Shown here piece by piece: positions 13,301-20,383 of a stretch of 21,742 nt of DNA. The position numbers and the translations under genes are program-made. This stretch comes from a virus, in the IMG/VR virus record IMGVR_UViG_3300049793_000137, positions 1 to 21,742 of that record. The stretch is one strand, 5' to 3'. The stretch's first letter is position 1. The number at the start of each line of letters is the position of its first letter. The notes beneath the pieces were generated by a model, which searched no databases, had not been told where the DNA came from, and saw only the letters and a list, made by a program, of their open reading frames with translations.

Positions 13301-14739
13301 GTGCCCTGCTATCGGGGAATAGCGGCCAGTCGGGTTCATCGGCCGGCGGTGCATCATCGATCCTGAGCAATCTGTTCGGCGGCGGTCGCTCGCAATCCGT
13401 GGCCACGATGCAGGTGCAGGCAGCGACTGTCTTCATCAATGGTTCACCGGTTGGCGGTGTCGCGGGAGGATTGGGATCGCTGCTCGGTGGCTCCGGCTTT
13501 CAGGCCAACACGACGCTGTCGGACATTCTCGGTTATGGCGGCGGCGCGGCCAATCAAAACATGATCCAGAGCCGCATCGATGGGGCATTCGGCACCACCG
13601 GGCAGGATTATATTCAGAAACGGATAGATCAGGCTTTTGGAACGACTGCTGCCGGGTTTGGCGGCATCATGTCTCCGGCAGGTGGCTTTGCCAGCGTGCT
13701 TGGCGGCGGCCTCACCGGCAGCATGTCGTCATACGCCAGCGCCATCAAAATGATCGAGAGCGCCGGCAGTGGTGGCTATTCGGCACTCGGCCCAGTGCTC
13801 AAGAGCGGCGACCAGGCGCTTGGCGCCTATCAGGTGATGCGGAGCAATCTGCCGTCCTGGTCGACGGAGGCTTTCGGCAAGCCGATGTCGCAGAGCCAGT
13901 TCATGTCGGATCCTGCCGCGCAGGATGCGATCTTCTCGCAGCAGTTCGGCAAGTATCTGTCGAAATACGGCAACCCGCAGGACGCCGCATCGGCATGGTT
14001 CACCGGCGGCCCGTTGTCGGCTGGCGCTGGCAAGTCCGATGTTCTCGGCACCACCGGTTCCAAGTATGTCGACATGTTCAATGACAATCTTAAGAAGATG
14101 GGCGGCAGCGCTTCGCAGGCAAGCAGCGCGTTGAGCGGTCTCGGCGGCGCATCGGAAGGCCTGATTTCACAGTTCAGCAAGATGGGCCAGAGCCTGCTGT
14201 CGCAATTGACGCCGGCGACGAGCAGCACGAGTTGGTTCCAAGGCCTGTCCGGCATGTTCGGCGGGTCGTCTGGCGCGCTCGGCTTCATGAGTTCGATCTC
14301 ACCTGCGGCAACGAGCGACATCCTGTCCGGCTCGTGGGGCCTGTTCGACACCGGTGGCTTCACTGGTCTTGGCGGCAAAAATCAGCCGGCTGGCATCGTG
14401 CATCGCGGCGAGATCGTATGGTCACAGAATGATATCGCGCGCGCTGGCGGCGTTGGTGCAGTTGAAGGCATGCGCCGCGGCTATGCCGGCTATGCCGATG
14501 GCGGCTATGCTGACAGGATTCGCATGCGCTTTAGTAGCGGGCGACACAACGACAACATGGGCGCTGCGGCTTCCAATTCCAACGGTCGTAGCGGCTCTGT
14601 TGCGAATGACCGGCCGGCGCAGAACATCCAGCAGACCAACAACTTCATCTTCCGCGAAAATCCTGCCGCGCCTGCCAGTCAGAACCAGATCGCGCAGAAA
14701 AGCGCCAAGGCTTTGGAACGCCTGACGAGGGTTTCATGA
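10360..14739 (+). CDS. Tail tape measure protein with lytic transglycosylase-like domain, 1459 aa
   Basis: This is the largest gene, right after the chaperones, with a strong AAGGAAGGAGGG site. Residues 1-300 are long helices and include about 2.7 copies of a 45-46-residue repeat (178-223, 224-268, 269-about 302). The tape-measure segment 'SQLQDIAITSAMGQSPMTIALQQG' precedes a hydrophobic stretch at about 428-445. A second helical region covers 600-950. Gly-rich linkers at about 960-1110 include a tandem 16-residue repeat (1068-1099). Residues about 1128-1245 resemble a lytic transglycosylase: IES with Glu1133 as likely catalytic acid, then ALGAYQVM, and AASAWFTGGP. The end has the typical 'FDTGGFTG....PAGIVHRGEIVWSQNDI' motif (1329-1358). 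It sets tail length (at about 0.15 nm per residue, near 200 nm) and may cut peptidoglycan at entry. Confidence 0.88.
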   Translation: MAEVELRTLRVSAQVDAGQYKAGAADMVAADKSMVASKRELGQAVAANDSKISQSGDALAKLTRLMIDGAGTQQKFAQGLGVIQRSLDTGKVSIEGAAALLVGMNQKLGLTADVTVFAAKGLTQMAEAATIANARIEANTGSLSRAVGEYQIYIAQLKEAQAAQNSSQFASANQNKFNSLLGVQTQPSSSARESASVFAAGLQDIDNIAQLKAQQIGQNFGNDLNISLVAGSSKSARDAAAAFSTELDRIDALAQLKATQIGANFQSDLNASLGVGSFGGGSARASASVFEEAGREADQMASKVAALRAELNPVAAAQDRLNAELAEFNNLAAKGAISAEELAAAQTMARSRAAANQGGLNRFGAMNATSQLQDIAITSAMGQSPMTIALQQGTQLGMAMQMSGVQGGAGLVKSLSTAFTGLLTETNLVAIGLTAVAAIAIQFGSKLFDGFKSAEEKAREFNKLLSDQKEIIQSLGPAYAEAARQQQSTGPFESVGVGRLVLQQNLDDARKASQEQGRTALKEIQGSSGTFMNLMNTLPEGLQKSIGIEPAYIEFKRIINAASDGEMSINDARTALQRFGEVHPDFSYLIGRFLQMSEEAAKTERQVGGLVGILDRFAKIRLPEAGVLPKGVAGDQIASATLAAQNRMQQQFAADNLANFAKSPQELAAAARARAALNPQGSAAEQATRVELAGKRALIDAEHALKEAQDQRLRSLNQTLASAQLDVELVGKTKVEIDSLRMAAQLEAQVREEAAQHNITNETEIQRLYGKEIAQIKEKAAATAMQKAIADAGTALHGREQELELQRAEVGLLGQNTLAREAEMAALKTEQDIRERGIPLYGKEAEGLRAVTAAESANAEARARASMQADLLFQRSQILRNSTDQAIAAAQQSAGLPIDLNSAEANMMRYNMALQETKDTFKGFATDMLSSLKEGKTVWESFATAATNALGKIADKLIDQGLDGIFNNLFGGESAGGGTLGALLSGNSGQSGSSAGGASSILSNLFGGGRSQSVATMQVQAATVFINGSPVGGVAGGLGSLLGGSGFQANTTLSDILGYGGGAANQNMIQSRIDGAFGTTGQDYIQKRIDQAFGTTAAGFGGIMSPAGGFASVLGGGLTGSMSSYASAIKMIESAGSGGYSALGPVLKSGDQALGAYQVMRSNLPSWSTEAFGKPMSQSQFMSDPAAQDAIFSQQFGKYLSKYGNPQDAASAWFTGGPLSAGAGKSDVLGTTGSKYVDMFNDNLKKMGGSASQASSALSGLGGASEGLISQFSKMGQSLLSQLTPATSSTSWFQGLSGMFGGSSGALGFMSSISPAATSDILSGSWGLFDTGGFTGLGGKNQPAGIVHRGEIVWSQNDIARAGGVGAVEGMRRGYAGYADGGYADRIRMRFSSGRHNDNMGAAASNSNGRSGSVANDRPAQNIQQTNNFIFRENPAAPASQNQIAQKSAKALERLTRVS

Positions 14740-15395
14740 CGTTTTACAATGCCGTTCTTCCGGGCTTCGTTTCGAAGGGCAGCGAAGCATCGCCGGTCAG
14801 TCTGGTCGACATCGCGCGCGGGCCGACAGGGTATGAACAACGCCGGTCAAAGCGCTCGCGCCGGCTGCGTCGCTTCAATCTCGGCAAGGATATTCGCGAC
14901 ATCAGCGACATCTATCAGGTGCTCGAATATTTCGAGGTGATGAACGGCCCGGAACATTCCTTCGCCATCCAGAACCTTAACGATTACAAGAGCTGCGCGC
15001 CTGGCGACGACATCACCATGCTCGACGCCCTGCTCGGCGTGGGTGATGGGTCCAACCCAACTTTCCAGATGAAGAAGCAATACAAGGTCACCAAGCTCGA
15101 CAGTTCCGTCATCGCCATAAACAGGACGATTTATCTGCCAATGCTGTCACCCGCGCCACTGATCGCCGTCGATGGCATGTTGCAGACAGAAGCCACCGAC
15201 TATGTCCTCGATTATGAGACCGGTGAACTCATCTTCGAAAGCGGTCATGAGCCGGCCAGCATGAAGAATGTGACCGCCGGTTTTCACTTCAATGAAAAGG
15301 TCCGCTTCGACACCAACGATCTCAGCCAGGTGATGGAAGCTTTCAGGGCTGGCTCGGTGCCGTCTATCCCGCTGGTCGAGGTTCTGAATGACTAG
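14736..15395 (+). CDS. DUF2460 distal tail protein, 219 aa
   Basis: The ATG overlaps the tape measure stop (ATGA). The protein starts 'MTFYNAVLPGFVSKGSEASP', has the basic 'YEQRRSKRSRRLRRFNLGKDIRD' segment followed by 'YFEVMNGPEHSFAIQNLNDYKSC', and ends with 'LIFESGHEPA....AGFHFNEKVRFDTNDL'. This is the DUF2460 (TIGR02217) pattern, equivalent to the distal tail protein of the Rhodobacter gene transfer agent and functionally like the Dit ring at the tail end. The length is typical. It is first in the conserved four-gene tip cassette and overlaps the next gene by 8 nt. Confidence 0.88.
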   Translation: MTFYNAVLPGFVSKGSEASPVSLVDIARGPTGYEQRRSKRSRRLRRFNLGKDIRDISDIYQVLEYFEVMNGPEHSFAIQNLNDYKSCAPGDDITMLDALLGVGDGSNPTFQMKKQYKVTKLDSSVIAINRTIYLPMLSPAPLIAVDGMLQTEATDYVLDYETGELIFESGHEPASMKNVTAGFHFNEKVRFDTNDLSQVMEAFRAGSVPSIPLVEVLND

Positions 15396-16452
15396 GACCG
15401 TCCCTTCGCCGGTCGAGACGGCGATCAACGACACTGCCTATGAACTGGCAACTCTGGTACTGATCACGCTTTCCGATGGAACCACCATCCCGCTAACCGA
15501 ATGGAACGAAAAACTCGATGTCGATCTGCGTGGCGGTGGCGTTGAGACCTATCTGCCCTACCAGTTTCAAGAGCTTTCGGCTTTTTCCGCGCAGATCAAT
15601 GCACCGATCGATGATCGCGAGTTCACGATTATCCTCGGCGCCACCACGCTGACGGCAAAGGACGTTCGTCGCGGAAAGCTCAACAATGCGACGGTGGCGA
15701 TTGGCTATGTCGTCCCGAGCGATCTGGCAAATCCATGGTTCTATTGCACCTATGATCTCGGCCAGTCCGATATCAAGGGACTGGTTTCCCGGCTGGAACT
15801 CATGGGCACCGAGAAGCGGCTTGAACAGCCGGTTGGTGTCACCCTATCGGCAAACTGCTACAAGTCCTATGGCGATTTCGACTGCGGCATCCCGACCCGC
15901 GCCAATGTCTGGTCGGCCATGGGGGGTTATGCCGTCGAAGACCTTGTCAAACGACTGACAGGAACCGGCATCTTCTGGTTCAAGGCGACGGTTGCAGGCA
16001 CCAGCGCAGGAACCGAACCGACATGGCCGGTGGTTCTCGGAGGCACAGTCGTCGACGGATCCGTGACATGGACAGCAATCCGCGCCCGTCGCCTAATCGG
16101 CACAGTCTCCGCCGTCACTGATCGCAGGACATTCACAGCGACTGGCATCAGTGTCACCAGCGACTATTTCGGCGAGGGCTTCATCACCTTCCAGACCGGC
16201 GACAATGCCGGCGATGTCCGGCGGGTTCGATCTGACAACGGCACCGGCACGCTGATCCTGCATCTCGGCGCCTATGACGATATCCAGATCGGTGACACGT
16301 TCGAGGCACTGGTCGGCTGCCGGCACCGGCGCCAGGAGGACTGCATCACCAAGCACGACAACGCGCACAACTCGCGCACGCTCACGCTGCGCTTCGGCGG
16401 CTTCGACTTCCTCGCCGGTGAGAACATCACCGCCACCGCACCCAAGGCCTGA
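15388..16452 (+). CDS. DUF2163 / BR0599-type tail hub protein with probable Fe-S cysteines, 354 aa
   Basis: The first 150 residues (DTAYELATLVLITLSDGTTIPLTEW...) match DUF2163 and the end matches the BR0599-type C-terminal domain (TIGR02218). It forms the hub ring at the tail end. Four Cys stand in two pairs, C157-x8-C166 and C311-x7-C319, reminiscent of lambda gpL and the GTA hub, where four Cys hold a [4Fe-4S] cluster. Between the pairs, residues about 192-232 form a short inserted module (FKATVAGTSAGTEPTWPVV, then VDGSVTWTA), a recurrent element in phage tail proteins; the family is normally around 300 residues without it. The start overlaps the DUF2460 gene. Confidence 0.85.
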   Translation: MTRTVPSPVETAINDTAYELATLVLITLSDGTTIPLTEWNEKLDVDLRGGGVETYLPYQFQELSAFSAQINAPIDDREFTIILGATTLTAKDVRRGKLNNATVAIGYVVPSDLANPWFYCTYDLGQSDIKGLVSRLELMGTEKRLEQPVGVTLSANCYKSYGDFDCGIPTRANVWSAMGGYAVEDLVKRLTGTGIFWFKATVAGTSAGTEPTWPVVLGGTVVDGSVTWTAIRARRLIGTVSAVTDRRTFTATGISVTSDYFGEGFITFQTGDNAGDVRRVRSDNGTGTLILHLGAYDDIQIGDTFEALVGCRHRRQEDCITKHDNAHNSRTLTLRFGGFDFLAGENITATAPKA

Positions 16453-16455
16453 TCC

Positions 16456-16857
16456 ATGAGCGCTGAAGACTTCCTCGCCGCCGCACGCGGCTTTCTTGGT
16501 GTGCCTTGGATGCACCAGGGACGCACGGACAAGGGCATGGATTGCGTCGGGCTTATCGTGCTGTCTGCACGCGCCGCAGGCATCGATGCCCCTCTGACGG
16601 CCGACTATGGCCGGATGCAGGACTATCGGCAGGCGAGGCGGTATCTGGAACAGTTTTGCGACCGTGTCGGCTCTCCAGAAATTGGCGATATCGTGCTGTT
16701 CAAGACATCCCAGACCTTGCATATGGCGATCGTCTCCGAAGTTGACGGCTTGCGCCCGACGCGGGTTATCCAGGCGCTTGGCCCGAAGTCGAATGTCGTC
16801 GACACCGCGCTGCAATTCTCGCCGCTGATGCTGTGGAGGCCAAAATGGCCTTCATAG
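16456..16857 (+). CDS. NlpC/P60-family tail peptidase, 133 aa
   Basis: This is a cysteine peptidase of the phage_NlpC family (TIGR02219) found in tail tips, thought to cut peptide crosslinks of peptidoglycan during entry. The catalytic Cys30 is in GMDCVGLIV at the start of a helix, and His89 is in LHMAIVS. The third polar position, usually His in 'IHA', is Gln106 (VIQALG). The N-terminus AARGFLGVPWMHQGR and the end LMLWRPKW are typical, as is the length. It is placed between the hub and tip genes, as in the gene transfer agent, and begins three bases after the hub stop. Its end overlaps the next gene by 13 nt. Confidence 0.88.
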   Translation: MSAEDFLAAARGFLGVPWMHQGRTDKGMDCVGLIVLSARAAGIDAPLTADYGRMQDYRQARRYLEQFCDRVGSPEIGDIVLFKTSQTLHMAIVSEVDGLRPTRVIQALGPKSNVVDTALQFSPLMLWRPKWPS

Positions 16858-19800
16858 CGCCATTAGCCGGTCTCGCAGTCGGCGGCGGCCTCCTCGGTTC
16901 GATCGTCACGACGGCTGTTGGCGTCGGCATCAATCTGGCCATCGCCTATTTCTTCCCGCAGAAGATCAAGGGTCCGCGCGCCGAAAGCCTCAAGGCGCAG
17001 ACATCGCGCTATGGTGAGCAACTGGCACGCACCTATGGTTCGATCCGAACAGCCGGTGCAGTGGTCTGGCTCAAGGGCGATCACGTCGACGAGCATGTCA
17101 AGACAGAGCGGCAGGGCAAAGCGCTCGGCCCGGAGGTGACGACATACAGTTACACCGCAACCTTCGCCGTCGCTTTCGCGTGGAATGGTCCCTTTGCAGC
17201 GGTGCCGCGCATCTGGGCCGACGACAAGCTGATCTATGACGCCTCATCGGAGGCGCTGCAGAATGCCATCGACAATGGCGGCTCTGCCATTGGCGTTGCC
17301 AAAGGAGCGACAGTCACCATCCATCTTGGCACCGACGACCAAGCCTCAGACTCCGACATCGAGGCCGACAAAGGCGCTGGCAATGTGCCGGCATGGCCTG
17401 GCATCTGCTATGTCGTGATCAAGAACCTGCCGCTCGATGAATTTGGCATTCGTGTACCCAACATTGAAGGGGAACTCGTTCGCGTTGGCTCCAGCAGCTA
17501 TCTGGAGGTAGCACTTGGGGCGATCGGCACCGGTGGCGGATTTTTTTCGTGGGATACCAATGGCCTCTATGCTGCATGGAGTGGTTTGCACTCGTCCGTT
17601 GACAGTTTCTTCATATGGTCACTGCCGGCCGGGACAAGGCGCGATATCCAGGTAAGCACGTCGGGCGGCGGCGTTCATATAGACGACAGAAATAATGTCA
17701 TTCTCTGCAATAGGACAACCATCTATGTCTACGACGCTGCAACGGGATCGCTTACCCAGACGATAACAAGGGGCATAACCGGGTCAACCACCATTTTTGG
17801 CTCCGTTATGGATGATGTCACGGTTGGCGGAACGACTTACCTTCTGATGTTCACGACCGACGGCCATTACTTCACGCTGCTGACCAACGACGGTACGGGT
17901 TACGCAAAGCAGTGGGAGACTGCATCTACGTTCTTTTCCAGTATATTAGGCGCACATGGTGCTAGTGTTGGTCCAGACTGGGGCTATTTTATTCGCAATA
18001 ATAATACCGACATCATCCGGGTAAAAATTCAGATCTCCGGATTGTCGGAAGTGGCTATCGCTCCATCTGGCCTTACTGATGACATCGCCATCTGCAACTA
18101 TGATGAGGATTCCGACAGTGTCGTCATCGTCTGTGTAAACGGCGATATCTTCGTCTATAACGCGGCGCTTTCGAGCTTGCTCCGGTCTAAGACCGGGAAT
18201 GGCTTTACGGTCCCTGTCGCGCAGGGTTCCAATTCCAAGAGGATGAAAGTCGCCAGCGACGAGATCGGCATCGTTGCCGATGGCAACACAGTCTACATTT
18301 TCAAGCTGTCGGACCTCTCACTTATTAGGTCGATTGTCCCCAGCGTCGTCGGATGGTCGTACAGTTCCAGCGAGCGGGCAGTCTTCAGCTTCAATTCGAC
18401 GATGGCGATGATCTTTGCCGCCTATCACGTTCTGCCAAGCTACCTCTGGTTTATGCCCCGTTCTGATCGCGGGCCGGAATCACTTGCTGATATCATCGAG
18501 CAGGAATGCCTTTATGCAGGTCTGCTTTCCGATGTCTCTGCGATATCGACGCAGATCTATGGCTATGGTGATAGAGCCGGCACACCGCCGCGCGGCATTA
18601 TCGAAGATCTGACCCGCGTCAATTTCATCGATTTCGCGCAGATCGACGGCGTCCAGACATTCTTTCCTCGCGAGACAAACGCGTTCCGCACCATCACGCT
18701 TGATGAAATCGGCATGGCGCTCAATGCCGAACCCGATCCGGTGCAGATCAGCGAGGAGTATCCATCGGCGCTCGACATGCCGGAACAAGTCATCATCACC
18801 TATCCGAGCTATGATGCCGTCTATCGCATCGGCGCACAGGCCGGCAACACTAAGGAAGACCAAAAATTTAATGATGAGCCGTCGCAGGCCGATGAGACTG
18901 GCGCGCCGATCAAGGTTCGGCGCAAGCGCGCGATGGAGTTTTCCACTGCACAGGTGCTGACTGATCAGGATGCGGCCAGGGTCGCCGATATCCTGCACAA
19001 TTCACTGATCGACGCCGCCACAGTCTACAAGACCACCACCAGCCAAAAGCATATGGACCTGCATCCAGGCCAAGTCGTCAACCTGCCGCTCGATGATACC
19101 AGAGCGACCAAGGCCGTCCTGACCAAGATGTCAGGCGATACCGTCCTTGAAATGGAATTCCGCAAGCGCGGCGACAGCTACACATCCGACGCAGTGGCAC
19201 AGCCGACACCCTATGTTGTCGACACTCTGCTCGGGATTGCCGATGCCACACCAGTTTTGATCGATGGTCATCTGCTGCGTGCCGCAGACAACAATGATGG
19301 CTTTTACGCTGGCGTGGCTGTGGTATCGGCTGGCAACTTCCGTTCAGCATCGATCTATCGTTCCGAGGATGGCGGATCGAATTATGCACCTTGGGCTGGT
19401 TTCACCAACGGCATGATCCGCGGCATTGCCTTGGATGCGCTGCCCAACAGGCCACATCCGGCCGCCTTCGATCGCGCCACGAACTTCAACATTGCGGTCC
19501 CCGTCGGCACGGCACCAGACAATGTCAGCGAGGAAGTTCTGCTTGCTGGCGAGACCTCGAATGCCTTTGCCGTCTGGAACGCCAGTCTCGGCGATTGGGA
19601 GTATATCCGCGCTGCCTCCGTGGTCGATAATATGGATGGCACATGGACGCTGTCGACGCTACTCAGGGGTTTGAAGGGCACCGAGTTCGCCATGGTCGGC
19701 CATGCAGCAGGTGCTGTCGTCTACCATCTGGATGATCAGGCAATGACGAGGGCACTTGAAGGTGATCGCACGTTGTCACGCATCTATGTCGCCGTGCCGA

Positions 19801-20195
19801 CCTCGACGGTGTTCGATTCCACCGGTGCGGTCACCTTCACCAACTATGGCAAGGGGCTTCGCTGCTGGTCGCCGCAACTCGTCAGCGCCGTGCTCGATGA
19901 TGGAACTGGCGACTGGATACTGACATGGAATCGGCGTGATCGTCTCGGCCAGGCATGGCCGGAGAGTGGTTCTGAAACGCCGCCGATGAGCGAAAGCGTC
20001 GAGTCCTACACAATCAACATCTATGACGGCATGGGCGTTCTGGTGAACAGCTATGCCTCGACCGTCGAGACCTATACCTACACCTCAGCCGACCAGACGA
20101 CCGATTTCGGCTCTCCCCAGACAACCCTTGAATTTGGCATTGCCCAGGTCTCTTCGATCTATGGCGATGGCGTCGAATTGAGAGAAGCCGCCTAG
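16845..20195 (+). CDS. Tail tip / host attachment protein with beta-propeller insert, 1116 aa
   Basis: I prefer ATG 16845, with GGAGG 5 nt upstream, over the in-frame GTG at 16833. The N-terminus has a hydrophobic Gly/Ala segment (PLAGLAVGGGLLGSIVTTAVGVG, residues about 5-35) typical of these tip proteins. Residues about 40-220 form the first conserved domain, ending DEFGIRVPNIEGELVRVG. Residues about 221-535 appear to be an insert that reads as seven blades of a beta-propeller. The Phage-tail_3-type region then resumes (SLADIIEQECLYAGLLSDVS, EYPSALDMPEQVIITYPSYDAVY, about 545-770), followed by C-terminal beta domains (LLRGLKGTEFAM, about 905-1116). It lacks the TIM-barrel of the GTA homologue. 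The protein is expected to close the tail tip and contact the host. Confidence 0.82.
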   Translation: MAFIAPLAGLAVGGGLLGSIVTTAVGVGINLAIAYFFPQKIKGPRAESLKAQTSRYGEQLARTYGSIRTAGAVVWLKGDHVDEHVKTERQGKALGPEVTTYSYTATFAVAFAWNGPFAAVPRIWADDKLIYDASSEALQNAIDNGGSAIGVAKGATVTIHLGTDDQASDSDIEADKGAGNVPAWPGICYVVIKNLPLDEFGIRVPNIEGELVRVGSSSYLEVALGAIGTGGGFFSWDTNGLYAAWSGLHSSVDSFFIWSLPAGTRRDIQVSTSGGGVHIDDRNNVILCNRTTIYVYDAATGSLTQTITRGITGSTTIFGSVMDDVTVGGTTYLLMFTTDGHYFTLLTNDGTGYAKQWETASTFFSSILGAHGASVGPDWGYFIRNNNTDIIRVKIQISGLSEVAIAPSGLTDDIAICNYDEDSDSVVIVCVNGDIFVYNAALSSLLRSKTGNGFTVPVAQGSNSKRMKVASDEIGIVADGNTVYIFKLSDLSLIRSIVPSVVGWSYSSSERAVFSFNSTMAMIFAAYHVLPSYLWFMPRSDRGPESLADIIEQECLYAGLLSDVSAISTQIYGYGDRAGTPPRGIIEDLTRVNFIDFAQIDGVQTFFPRETNAFRTITLDEIGMALNAEPDPVQISEEYPSALDMPEQVIITYPSYDAVYRIGAQAGNTKEDQKFNDEPSQADETGAPIKVRRKRAMEFSTAQVLTDQDAARVADILHNSLIDAATVYKTTTSQKHMDLHPGQVVNLPLDDTRATKAVLTKMSGDTVLEMEFRKRGDSYTSDAVAQPTPYVVDTLLGIADATPVLIDGHLLRAADNNDGFYAGVAVVSAGNFRSASIYRSEDGGSNYAPWAGFTNGMIRGIALDALPNRPHPAAFDRATNFNIAVPVGTAPDNVSEEVLLAGETSNAFAVWNASLGDWEYIRAASVVDNMDGTWTLSTLLRGLKGTEFAMVGHAAGAVVYHLDDQAMTRALEGDRTLSRIYVAVPTSTVFDSTGAVTFTNYGKGLRCWSPQLVSAVLDDGTGDWILTWNRRDRLGQAWPESGSETPPMSESVESYTINIYDGMGVLVNSYASTVETYTYTSADQTTDFGSPQTTLEFGIAQVSSIYGDGVELREAA
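17506..18450 (+). other. Probable seven-bladed beta-propeller insertion in the tail tip gene
   Basis: About 315 residues between two conserved tip domains show repeating strand patterns of 40-48 residues with acidic turns. Examples are DDRNNVILCNRTTIYVYDAATGSL, YDEDSDSVVIVCVNGDIFVYN and ASDEIGIVADGNTVYIFKLSDLSL. Seven such units can be drawn. Local codon use is more AT-rich than the flanks, for example around 17930-18020. Confidence 0.55.
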
Positions 20196-20383
20196 AGAAA
20201 GTGCCGGTCTTTCCCGGCTGTCAGACCCCGGACACCAGCGCCGGCAAAGACCCTCTTGCGAGGTAGGGATTCGAACCCTGTTTCTCACCTGATCTCGGTC
20301 AACGAGGCGGAATCGAACCGCGCCACCTTCGGACACCATTGCTGGCGAAACTGTCATTTCCTCCCTTGTTATAGGCGAAAAGC
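20196..20383. other. Noncoding spacer with hairpins and duplicated T-arm-like elements
   Basis: No frame on either strand is convincing over these 188 bases. A GCCGG/CCGGC hairpin sits at 20203-20218, with a competing ggtct/agacc pairing (20206-20210 with 20223-20227). Two imperfect direct repeats follow: CGGACACC-type blocks at 20229-20248 and 20330-20349 (16 of 20 bases equal), and GAGG...TCGAACC-type blocks at 20260-20280 and 20304-20321. A T-run terminator is not seen. Confidence 0.5.
20265..20321 (-). repeat. Two tRNA T-arm-like sequences (reverse strand)
   Basis: On the reverse strand, AGGGTTCGAATCCCT (20279-20265) and GCGGTTCGATTCCGC (20321-20307) each have a 4-bp stem and the 7-base TTCRAWT loop of a tRNA T-arm. 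Reverse-strand 20323-20317 could pair with 20264-20258 at 6 of 7 positions like an acceptor stem. The space between is too short, and I find no proper anticodon arm, so this is not a functional standard tRNA. It may be a remnant or mimic. Confidence 0.5.

Noticed and set aside
16093-16815. 240-aa reverse-strand ORF across hub and NlpC genes
   Set aside because: No recognisable domain, while both + strand genes have clear families and catalytic residues.
20257-20323. Functional tRNA on the reverse strand
   Set aside because: The T-arm and a near acceptor stem exist, but the interior is several bases too short and there is no 5-bp/7-base anticodon arm.
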